From positions 4,153,468-4,165,342 of the forward strand of contig CP070771.1 of the NCBI GenBank assembly GCA_020345785.1: 11,875 bases of DNA. Direction: 5' to 3'. The notes below the pieces were generated by a model, which saw only the letters and a program-made list of their open reading frames with translations, ran no database searches and was not told where the DNA came from. How positions within the stretch are numbered: position 1 is the stretch's first letter; each line of letters opens with the position of its first letter. The translations under genes and the position numbers were made by a program. Source of the DNA: Desulfobacterales bacterium. GTDB lineage: Bacteria; Desulfobacterota; Desulfobacteria; Desulfobacterales; JAFDCJ01. Positions 6,886-11,875 of the stretch are shown here, in pieces.

Positions 6886-7642
6886 GGATGAAAAACTCCC
6901 CTTTACCTCCCACCTGGAAGAGCTCCGCAAGCGGCTGATTACCAGCTTTATCGCTGTCGGTGTTGGATTTGTGGCTTCTTTTGGATTTAAAGAGCGGTTG
7001 TTTACAATTCTGGTTCAACCCCTGATACGCGTCATGAAAGAAGGGGAAACCCTCATATACACCGGGCTTCCCGAAGCTTTTTTTACCTATCTGAAAGTGG
7101 CCTTTCTCACCGGTTTAATCGTGGCCAGCCCGATCATATTGTACCAGTTCTGGATGTTTGTGGCGCCGGGCCTGTATAAAAACGAACGCCGCATGATGGC
7201 GCCCATTGTTCTGCTGTCATCATTCTTTTTCATCGGAGGGGCGCTGTTTGGATATTATATTGTTTTTCCATGGGGGTTTAAATTTTTCCTTGGATTTGCC
7301 ACCGATACCATCCGGCCACTGCCCTCCATGAAAGAATACTTCGGCTTTTCAGCCAAACTATTGCTGGCCTTCGGGCTGGTATTTGAGCTCCCCCTGGTTT
7401 TAACCTTCATGGCCAAACTGGGAATTGTCTCGGTGGATTTTTTGAAAAAAAACCGCAAATACGCCATTCTTTTATTTTTTGCCGGGGCCGCCATTCTGAC
7501 GCCGCCCGATGTCATCACCCAGATCATGATGGCCCTCCCGTTAATGGTACTCTATGAAATCAGCATCATCGGCGCGAAGCTGTTCGGCAAAAAGAAACCC
7601 AAAGAGGAAAAAACAGAAACTACTGAAAAAAGTGCCGCCTGA
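6878..7642 (+). CDS. tatC: Sec-independent protein translocase subunit TatC
   Basis: TatC is the polytopic receptor of the Tat system and binds twin-arginine signal peptides with TatB. I choose ATG 6878 (254 residues, AAGGA ten bases upstream) over an in-frame TTG at 6872; either way it overlaps the tatB end by a few bases, implying translational coupling. Hallmarks are HLEELRKRL (residues 12-20) at the cytoplasmic N-terminus, SPIILYQFWMFVAPGLYKNERR with the conserved Glu, and ILTPPDVITQIMMALPLMVLYE near the end. About six membrane helices are visible, and the short C-terminal tail is Lys/Glu-rich (KKKPKEEKTETTEK). Its likely clients include the molybdenum enzymes served by mobA and moaC upstream; that link is inference. 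Confidence 0.97.
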   Translation: MREDEKLPFTSHLEELRKRLITSFIAVGVGFVASFGFKERLFTILVQPLIRVMKEGETLIYTGLPEAFFTYLKVAFLTGLIVASPIILYQFWMFVAPGLYKNERRMMAPIVLLSSFFFIGGALFGYYIVFPWGFKFFLGFATDTIRPLPSMKEYFGFSAKLLLAFGLVFELPLVLTFMAKLGIVSVDFLKKNRKYAILLFFAGAAILTPPDVITQIMMALPLMVLYEISIIGAKLFGKKKPKEEKTETTEKSAA

Positions 7643-7658
7643 ATCGTGGTGACAGCTT

Positions 7659-7716
7659 GTTTATGCAAATTTATACGGTCAACTTTTAAGATTGCAATTT
7701 ATGTAAACTTTTTTTT
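7659..7716 (+). terminator. Weak candidate terminator after tatC
   Basis: An imperfect AT-rich inverted repeat (GTTTA at 7659-7663 with TAAAC at 7704-7708, plus internal AAATT/AATTT pairing) is followed directly by eight T residues (7709-7716). The loop is long and the stem is AU-rich, so strength would be low. Confidence 0.3.
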
Positions 7717-7777
7717 ATTGCCTGCGTCTTTTACGACTGAGAGAAAAACATAACAAACTTTTAAAGCAGCTATACAT

Positions 7778-7797
7778 TGCTATAATCATTAGCAGCT
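7778..7797 (+). promoter_or_regulatory. Extended -10 promoter for the cytochrome gene
   Basis: The string TGCTATAAT (7778-7786) is a perfect extended -10 (TGN-TATAAT). No good -35 is seen 17 bases upstream, as is common for extended -10 promoters. Transcription would start near 7793, giving a leader of about 150 nt. The heptamer AGCAGCT occurs at 7765-7771 and 7791-7797, flanking the -10 box. In the 302 bp gap (7643-7944) I see only this promoter, the weak terminator candidate and no convincing small gene. Confidence 0.55.
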
Positions 7798-7944
7798 TAT
7801 TTGTTGACTGGGGACACCTGTGCGGCTCTTTGCGATTGACAGGGCACTCTTGGCCTGGTAAAGGGTACGATGTGCGAAAATCGGTGCAACAGATAAGGAT
7901 GGTTAAGGGAAAACAGTTCAAAGAAGGAGGGAGAGAGGAAAGTC

Positions 7945-8469
7945 ATGACAAAAAGACATTTGCTGGTATCAGGGATTATTGCCGTTGTGACATTGTTCAT
8001 TGCTGCCGGAATTTATGCCAAAGCAGTGCCGGAGGAGATCAAATTAGAGGACCCGGCGTATAAGGAACATAAAAAGGGCGTTGTCATTTTCCATCATAAA
8101 AAACACGAAGCCGAATACGCCAAGGAATATCAGGACTTGTACAAAAACGGATGCGGCGAATGCCACCATGATAAGGACGGCAAGCCGCTGACTAAACTCA
8201 AAGAGGGCGACGACGTTCAAAAGTGCATCGAGTGTCACAAAACAGCCAGCGAAGCGCCCAAGGGGAAGAAGGCCAAGAAAAAACTGTCCAAAAAAGAAAA
8301 AATAAAAGAGTATCATGCCGAGGCTTTGCACGAAAACTGCAAGGGCTGTCACAAGAAATTCAACAAGAAGTATAAACCCAAAAAGGCTCCGACCACCTGC
8401 ACCAAGTGCCATCCCAAAAAAGCCGGTGATAAAGATGAAGACGAGGAAGAGGAAGAAAAGGAGAGTTAA
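7945..8469 (+). CDS. Tetraheme c-type cytochrome, cytochrome c3-like
   Basis: A 174-residue periplasmic multiheme electron carrier. The N-terminus (MTKRHLL plus a hydrophobic run to residue 24) is a signal peptide, probably cut after YAKA at 27. Four CXXCH heme sites occur at residues 70-74, 94-98, 132-136 and 152-156. Candidate distal ligands are the His-rich FHHKKH (49-54), His 75, His 124 and His 129, so four bis-His hemes are possible as in class III cytochromes. It is longer than ordinary periplasmic cytochrome c3 (about 107 residues), and all its sites are CX2CH rather than the alternating CX2CH/CX4CH of Desulfovibrio c3. A Lys-rich insertion (106-122) lies between hemes 2 and 3, and the tail after heme 4 is almost pure Asp/Glu. 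A strong AGGAGG and GAGAGGAAA precede the ATG. The gene is monocistronic, between its own promoter and a terminator. The electron partner is unknown. Confidence 0.9.
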   Translation: MTKRHLLVSGIIAVVTLFIAAGIYAKAVPEEIKLEDPAYKEHKKGVVIFHHKKHEAEYAKEYQDLYKNGCGECHHDKDGKPLTKLKEGDDVQKCIECHKTASEAPKGKKAKKKLSKKEKIKEYHAEALHENCKGCHKKFNKKYKPKKAPTTCTKCHPKKAGDKDEDEEEEEKES

Positions 8470-8487
8470 TCGCTCTCTGCACATTTA

Positions 8488-8521
8488 AAAAAAGGACGGG
8501 TTTTAAAACCCGTCCTTTTTT
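8488..8521. terminator. Strong bidirectional rho-independent terminator
   Basis: A perfect 34 nt palindrome centred between 8504 and 8505: A-run, GGACGGG, TTTT, then AAAA, CCCGTCC, T-run. The T-run follows the GC stem on both strands, so it ends the cytochrome transcript from the left and the dsr-side transcript, whose last gene stops at 8596, from the right. Confidence 0.92.
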
Positions 8522-8595
8522 GCTCTCGTCGTTGGGCTCAGAACCGGATTTGATGTTGCCGGTTTGAAATCAACCTCCGCAGCAGGTCATATCCT

Positions 8596-9474
8596 TCATT
8601 GTCGGCTGCCCCGGCATGACGTCCGCTGCAAAACAACACCGGCCCATCCCGCTTCTGATTGCCTCCAGCGGCAATCCCACCGTTTTTCGGCATAAAACTG
8701 CAGCAGATCCTGCACCTCGATGTTCCTGATGCCGGATATTACCAAAAAACCTGCGGGTGCAGTCAACAAACTCAGCTGTGCGCGCAGGCGTTTCAAGCTC
8801 GGATAGCGCAGATTGGCGGTGACCATCTGAAATCGACGCCAAATTGTCTCCGGTGGTTGCCCGGATATTACTACCCGATCCTCCAACGCATTCAACTGAA
8901 CATTATGGCGGGCCTCCGCCAGGGCACACGCATCGAAATCGATGCCAAGCCCGGCAGCTGCTCCCAGACGCACGGCTGCGATAACCAGCACCCCCGAACC
9001 GCAGCCCACATCCAAAATTTCGGCGCGGGAGAAATTGCTCCCGCTGCCATGCGGTCGCAGCACCATCTCGATTCCCCGGATGGCCAGCCGGGTGGTCGGA
9101 TGCCGACCGTCACCAAAAGAGGCGCCGGATTGAATTTGCACCGCCACCTCATCCGGACCGAGGCAGTAACTGTAGCCCGGAGGATGAAGCACAACAAACT
9201 GCGATACTTTCCGGGGTCGATTAAAAGACAGCTCCAGATAGGTGGATCCGTATTGATAGGTATAGGCAAGCTCGCCGTCCGACACCAGCTCCCGGATAAT
9301 GGCCCTGGCCTGATTTTGGGCCAGCCGATATTTTTCAGACAGGACTTTCGCGAGAGCGGTCGGCGTTACTTTGGCAGGCGATGATGCAATCGCCGCAATG
9401 GCATCGTTGCGGATCTGATTTTCAGCAATCCGCTCCGAGCAATCAGATGCGGTTTTTTTTGAACTGGATTGCAT
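8596..9474 (-). CDS. PrmA-like methyltransferase with an N-terminal DsrD-like winged-helix domain
   Basis: A 292-residue class I SAM-dependent methyltransferase. Residues about 23-83 look like a winged helix close to DsrD: LAKVL, an ARAIIRELV helix, and LAYTYQYGSTYLELS match LAKIL, EAKKLINQLV and LVYWSSGSTSLYGL of the neighbouring DsrD. The catalytic part has the PrmA signature SGASFGDGRHPTTRLAI (116-132), SAM motif I ILDVGCGSGVLVIAA (153-167), the acidic residue of GIDFDA (Asp 179), and VTANLRYPSL in place of the usual motif IV. True ribosomal L11 methyltransferases have a different N-terminal domain, so another substrate is likely. The frame is open to 9753, but ATG 9474 is chosen because everything above it overlaps dsrN; the genes then share 32 nt. 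No clear Shine-Dalgarno site precedes it, so translational coupling is likely. It is the last gene of the dsr transcript in this window. Confidence 0.88.
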   Translation of the reverse strand: MQSSSKKTASDCSERIAENQIRNDAIAAIASSPAKVTPTALAKVLSEKYRLAQNQARAIIRELVSDGELAYTYQYGSTYLELSFNRPRKVSQFVVLHPPGYSYCLGPDEVAVQIQSGASFGDGRHPTTRLAIRGIEMVLRPHGSGSNFSRAEILDVGCGSGVLVIAAVRLGAAAGLGIDFDACALAEARHNVQLNALEDRVVISGQPPETIWRRFQMVTANLRYPSLKRLRAQLSLLTAPAGFLVISGIRNIEVQDLLQFYAEKRWDCRWRQSEAGWAGVVLQRTSCRGSRQ

Positions 9475-11002
9475 TGCGAACGAGAGCCCGAGCCCATTGG
9501 GGGGTACCGAGGGCATGCACATGGGTATAGGTGGCGAGAACCTTTTTATAAACAATACCGTCGCGGTCTTTCTCAATCCCTTCACCCCGTTGCATGCGAA
9601 AGACCAGATCGCACTTTTCTCCCTCCAGTTTCGACACACGTGAGTAGTGAAACTCATGGCCCCGGATCTCGGAGCCGACGTCATAGTAAGGATTTTCTGC
9701 CACCACTTGAACCACGGTGTAACCATGACCCTGGGGTCGTTTATAAAAATCAAATGTCACCGGCAAAATTCCGACCATCGGATGGGAGTGGCCCTCTAAT
9801 ACAAGGCTCTTCCCCAAATACATCAGTCCGCCGCACTCCGCATAGATCGGAAAACCTTCATCGGCCAACGCCTTGAGTTGGGCATTGAATTTTTTGTTGC
9901 TCGCCAGCTGCCGGGCATGGGTTTCGGGAAATCCGCCACCGATATAAAGCGCGTCCAGTTCGGGCAGTTCTTGATCGGTCAGGGGGCTGATAAATAGGAT
10001 TTCAGCACCTCCTTCGGAAAGTGCTTCAATATTTTCCGGATAATAAAATTGGAATGCCGAATCCCGGATGATGCCGATTCGGGGTGATGGGTTTTCGATA
10101 CTGGATACCGGATGCTGGATGCTGGTGGCCGGCTTTTGGTCATTGGTCTCAGGTTCATGGTTTGTGGTTCCTGGTCTCCAGCTGACGGCTTTTTCTGTGT
10201 GCCGCGCCATAACCCCGGAAGGAAAGGCAGGACCACTGCCTTCTATGATCTGTCTTCTGACCTCTGACCTCCGGCCTCTGTCTTCCATCTCCAAAACAGG
10301 CGCATTTTGAGCAATTTCGGCAATGGTTGCAAGATCGAGATGACTTTCACCAATCTTCATTATCGCAGCGATCGAATCCTCGGCCCAATGGTGTTCCGCA
10401 GTGGGCACCAAGCCAAGATGCCGCTCGGGAAAGTGCTGTTCGCTGAGCCTGGGTATGGCGCCAAGCACCGGAACGCCGCAATAATGCGCTACACTTTCGC
10501 GCAGCTTTTTTTCATGTCTGGCGTTGGCAACGCGGTTGAGAATGACGCCTTTGATCATAACATCCGGATCAAATTGAGTGCATCCCAATACAACCGCAGC
10601 CATTGTGCGGGTCATTTTGGTACAATCCACACATAACACCACCGGGCATTGGAGTAGTTTGGCGAGTTCAGCCGTGCTGGTACTGCCTTCAAGGTCGATG
10701 CCGTCATAAAGGCCGCGATTGCCTTCAATAACAGAAAGGTCACTATCGGTGGCGTGCAAAAGAAAGGACGTTAGATTGGCTTCCGGGCTTAAAAGGAAAG
10801 AATCCAGATTATAGCAGGAATGGCCGGCTGCAAGGGCCAGCCACCCCGCGTCAATATAGTCCGGACCTTTTTTGAAAGGTGCGATTCTTTTACCCTGATT
10901 GCTCAAAGCAGCAATAATGGCAACCGATAATATGGTCTTTCCCGATCCGCCGCGCAGGGCGGCAATGATTATTCTGGGAAATTCCATACCATCTGACTGC
11001 AT
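9443..11002 (-). CDS. dsrN: DsrN/CbiA-family glutamine-dependent a,c-diamide synthase with an expanded interdomain linker
   Basis: Enzymes of this family amidate two carboxylates of a tetrapyrrole using ATP and glutamine. CbiA/CobB act on cobyrinate, while DsrN in dsr operons is credited with making siro(heme)amide for sulfite reductase. The position directly after dsrD argues for DsrN here. The N-terminal synthetase domain has the P-loop ALRGGSGKT (15-23), FKKGPDYID (43-51), NLDSFLL and ILNRVANARHEKKL. The C-terminal glutaminase domain begins RIGIIRDSAFQFYYPENI, with nucleophile Cys 390 in YAECGGLMYL and the GHEFHYSRV and TYTHVHALG His motifs. At 519 residues it is some 60 longer than usual; the excess is at about 240-306, encoded by 7-nt repeats. 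No catalytic motif is lost. The start at 11002 is uncertain (10987 is also possible); neither has a clear ribosome-binding site. Confidence 0.9.
   Translation of the reverse strand: MQSDGMEFPRIIIAALRGGSGKTILSVAIIAALSNQGKRIAPFKKGPDYIDAGWLALAAGHSCYNLDSFLLSPEANLTSFLLHATDSDLSVIEGNRGLYDGIDLEGSTSTAELAKLLQCPVVLCVDCTKMTRTMAAVVLGCTQFDPDVMIKGVILNRVANARHEKKLRESVAHYCGVPVLGAIPRLSEQHFPERHLGLVPTAEHHWAEDSIAAIMKIGESHLDLATIAEIAQNAPVLEMEDRGRRSEVRRQIIEGSGPAFPSGVMARHTEKAVSWRPGTTNHEPETNDQKPATSIQHPVSSIENPSPRIGIIRDSAFQFYYPENIEALSEGGAEILFISPLTDQELPELDALYIGGGFPETHARQLASNKKFNAQLKALADEGFPIYAECGGLMYLGKSLVLEGHSHPMVGILPVTFDFYKRPQGHGYTVVQVVAENPYYDVGSEIRGHEFHYSRVSKLEGEKCDLVFRMQRGEGIEKDRDGIVYKKVLATYTHVHALGTPQWARALVRNAIQFKKNRI
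10088..10178 (-). repeat. Heptanucleotide-periodic tract B inside dsrN
   Basis: On the minus strand 13 consecutive 7-nt units run from 10178 to 10088 without a break in phase. Most have the form NNNNCCA; well-preserved examples are GAGACCA, present twice, and the late pair GCATCCA and GCATCCG. It encodes residues 275-305 of DsrN, a Pro/Thr/Asn/Ser-rich segment. Unit length is not a multiple of three, so each unit is read in a shifted frame and three units restore phase. Confidence 0.85.
10237..10285 (-). repeat. Heptanucleotide-periodic tract A inside dsrN
   Basis: Seven consecutive 7-nt units, most close to GARGNCA, run on the minus strand from 10285 to 10237. GAAGACA and GAGGTCA each occur twice. 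It encodes the Arg/Glu-rich residues 240-256 of DsrN. A 58 nt stretch without the period separates it from tract B. Confidence 0.85.
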
Positions 11003-11053
11003 GAATGACTGTTTGAAAATCAGAATAAAACCTAACCGGCGGTTGTAAAAAAA

Positions 11054-11296
11054 CTACTTCTCTTCGTGTTCTGCCGACGCCTGTTTTCCGGCACCCTTGA
11101 GTCCGTAAAGCGATGTACTTCCGCTGGACCAGTAAACAAGAACTTCTTCCGCCACCAGTTGATTAATCAGCTTTTTGGCTTCCCTGGGTTTTAAATCAAG
11201 AATTTTGGCCAGGTCGTTGAAGTAAAATTTGGTCTTGGATTTGGATTTCTTCTCCAATCCTTCGATAATTTTAGCTTTTGCTTCCGCGTAATCCAT
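11054..11296 (-). CDS. dsrD: DsrD, winged-helix activator of dissimilatory sulfite reductase
   Basis: DsrD is a small cytoplasmic winged-helix protein found with dsrAB in sulfate reducers and reported to act as an allosteric activator of DsrAB. The 80-residue product has the expected length (about 78) and sequence: KTKFYFNDLAKILDLKPREAKKLINQLVAEEVLVYWSSGSTSLYGLKG, where the helix-turn-helix is followed by the beta wing with the conserved Trp and SGSTSLYGL. AGAGGT lies six bases before the ATG. It sits 68 nt after dsrB, separated by a stem-loop, and 51 nt before dsrN. The last ten residues (QASAEHEEK) are charged and likely flexible. Confidence 0.96.
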   Translation of the reverse strand: MDYAEAKAKIIEGLEKKSKSKTKFYFNDLAKILDLKPREAKKLINQLVAEEVLVYWSSGSTSLYGLKGAGKQASAEHEEK

Positions 11297-11322
11297 TGTT
11301 AACCTCTTTTTAATTAAATATC

Positions 11323-11347
11323 GGGAGCCCGATCCGGTGGGGCTCCC
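11323..11347 (-). other. Intercistronic stem-loop between dsrB and dsrD
   Basis: A perfect 8 bp GC-rich stem, GGGAGCCC (11323-11330) with GGGCTCCC (11340-11347), closes a 9 nt loop. On the minus strand it follows the dsrB stop by 17 nt and precedes the dsrD ribosome-binding site. The downstream bases are AT-rich but lack a T-run, so it is more likely an mRNA processing or stability element, or a partial terminator that lowers dsrD expression relative to dsrAB, than a full terminator. Confidence 0.75.
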
Positions 11348-11364
11348 TTCATTGCTTTCGGCAT

Positions 11365-11875
11365 CTAGAACTTAAATTGCGTTGTCTGGCGCCATGTGAA
11401 GTAGGCCGGATCACGGAAATCATCAATCAAATGATGGGTGAATTCCAGTTTACATTTCTCAAAGAAACGCTCCCAACCGATCCGCTCAGCCCATTCTCCC
11501 AGACGCTCATATTTGTGGGCATCTTTGGCATAGGCTGCGACGATTTGCTTGATGATTGCGGTGGTCTGCGGCCAGCGCGGTGCCTCATTGGGAATAAAGG
11601 CAACCACGACTTTGGAAAACTTCGGTGCGCTGATACGATTGGACACCTTGCCGCCGGCCATAATGACGATTCCATCACCTTCCGTATCTGCCAGCGGCAT
11701 GGAAGGACACATGGTATAGCAGTTGCCGCAGAACATGCAGCGATCTTCATTCACAGCCACACTATTAACTTTTTGTCCGCCGATCTCCACCTTGGCCGGT
11801 TTAATGGCCGCTGTCGGGCAGGCCGCAATCGCCAGCGGAATTTCGCACATTTTATCCAGGTATTCATGGTCCAGC
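11365..11875 (-). CDS. dsrB: Dissimilatory sulfite reductase beta subunit DsrB, C-terminal part
   Basis: DsrAB reduces sulfite in the cytoplasm with siroheme-[4Fe-4S] centres, working with DsrC and the DsrMKJOP complex. The frame is open to the window edge, so about the last 169 residues are present and the N-terminal half, with the siroheme-ligand cysteines, is outside. Visible are EIPLAIAACPTAAIKP and VNEDRCMFCGNCYTMCPSMPL, which together carry the four cysteines of the inserted ferredoxin-type [4Fe-4S] domain, then GGKVSNRISAPKFSKVV, ERLGEWAERIGWERFF and the highly conserved ending HHLIDDFRDPAYFTWRQTTQFKF (split over positions 11365-11440). The match to Desulfovibrio DsrB is close from memory. 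The Met at 11850 is internal, not a start. Confidence 0.97.
   Translation of the reverse strand, partial: LDHEYLDKMCEIPLAIAACPTAAIKPAKVEIGGQKVNSVAVNEDRCMFCGNCYTMCPSMPLADTEGDGIVIMAGGKVSNRISAPKFSKVVVAFIPNEAPRWPQTTAIIKQIVAAYAKDAHKYERLGEWAERIGWERFFEKCKLEFTHHLIDDFRDPAYFTWRQTTQFKF

Noticed and set aside
7836..7864. TTGACA at 7836 as a second cytochrome promoter
   Set aside because: The hexamer 17 bases later (TAAAGG) is a poor -10; the extended -10 at 7778 is much stronger.
8044..8484. Minus-strand open frame with a hydrophobic, Phe-rich product opposite the cytochrome
   Set aside because: Lys and Glu codons read backwards give Phe and Leu, so the apparent membrane protein is an artefact of the Lys/Glu-rich cytochrome.
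8659..9384. Plus-strand open frame of 241 codons opposite the methyltransferase
   Set aside because: It is antisense to a gene with clear SAM and PrmA motifs and shows no recognisable domain; its Cys/Gln/His-rich composition is typical of a shadow frame.
9475..9753. Upstream extension of the methyltransferase frame to an ATG at 9753
   Set aside because: It would overlap the conserved glutaminase end of dsrN by more than 300 nt, and the encoded residues look like a random shadow with no family motif.
9443..11002. dsrN as a pseudogene broken by repeat insertion
   Set aside because: The frame is continuous and the P-loop, nucleophile Cys and His motifs are all intact; the insert lies only in the domain linker.

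Overview
The window most likely comes from a dissimilatory sulfate reducer of the Desulfobacterota, probably a Desulfobacterales-type organism. The strongest evidence is at the right end: on the minus strand lie the C-terminal part of dissimilatory sulfite reductase beta (dsrB), then dsrD, then a DsrN/CbiA-type glutamine-dependent amidase, in the usual dsrABD-dsrN order. A multiheme c-type cytochrome and an intact molybdopterin/Tat block fit an anaerobic respiratory lifestyle. Taxonomy is inferred from gene content only.

Layout. Positions 1-1599 (minus) hold a family 5 peptide-type ABC solute-binding protein whose C-terminus runs off the left edge. Upstream of it, 1777-3024 (minus) is a metal-dependent amidohydrolase of the imidazolonepropionase/Xaa-Pro dipeptidase-like group; the two look like a peptide uptake and hydrolysis pair. 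A divergent promoter region (3025-3315) separates them from a plus-strand block: mobA (3316-3936), a short MoaE-like protein (3944-4303), moaC (4443-4928), the murein transglycosylase mltA (5127-6329), tatB (6409-6885) and tatC (6878-7642). Molybdopterin synthesis and guanylation are thus encoded beside the Tat translocase that exports folded molybdoenzymes. A 302 bp gap with a good extended -10 promoter leads to a tetraheme cytochrome (7945-8469), which ends at a strong bidirectional terminator (8488-8521).

From the other side, the minus-strand dsr block converges on that terminator: dsrB (partial), dsrD, dsrN/cbiA, and a methyltransferase (8596-9474) overlapping the end of dsrN. The methyltransferase is the most interesting gene. 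Its catalytic domain is PrmA-like, but its N-terminus resembles DsrD, the winged-helix activator of sulfite reductase encoded two genes upstream.

A second theme is short-period repeated DNA. The linker between the two domains of DsrN/CbiA is swollen by about 65 residues encoded by two tracts with a strict 7-nt period. The moaE-moaC gap holds inverted arms that are also built of 7-nt units, and the gap before mltA holds inverted arms built of 10-nt units. These appear to be dispersed repeat elements, one of which has entered a coding sequence in frame without removing any catalytic motif.
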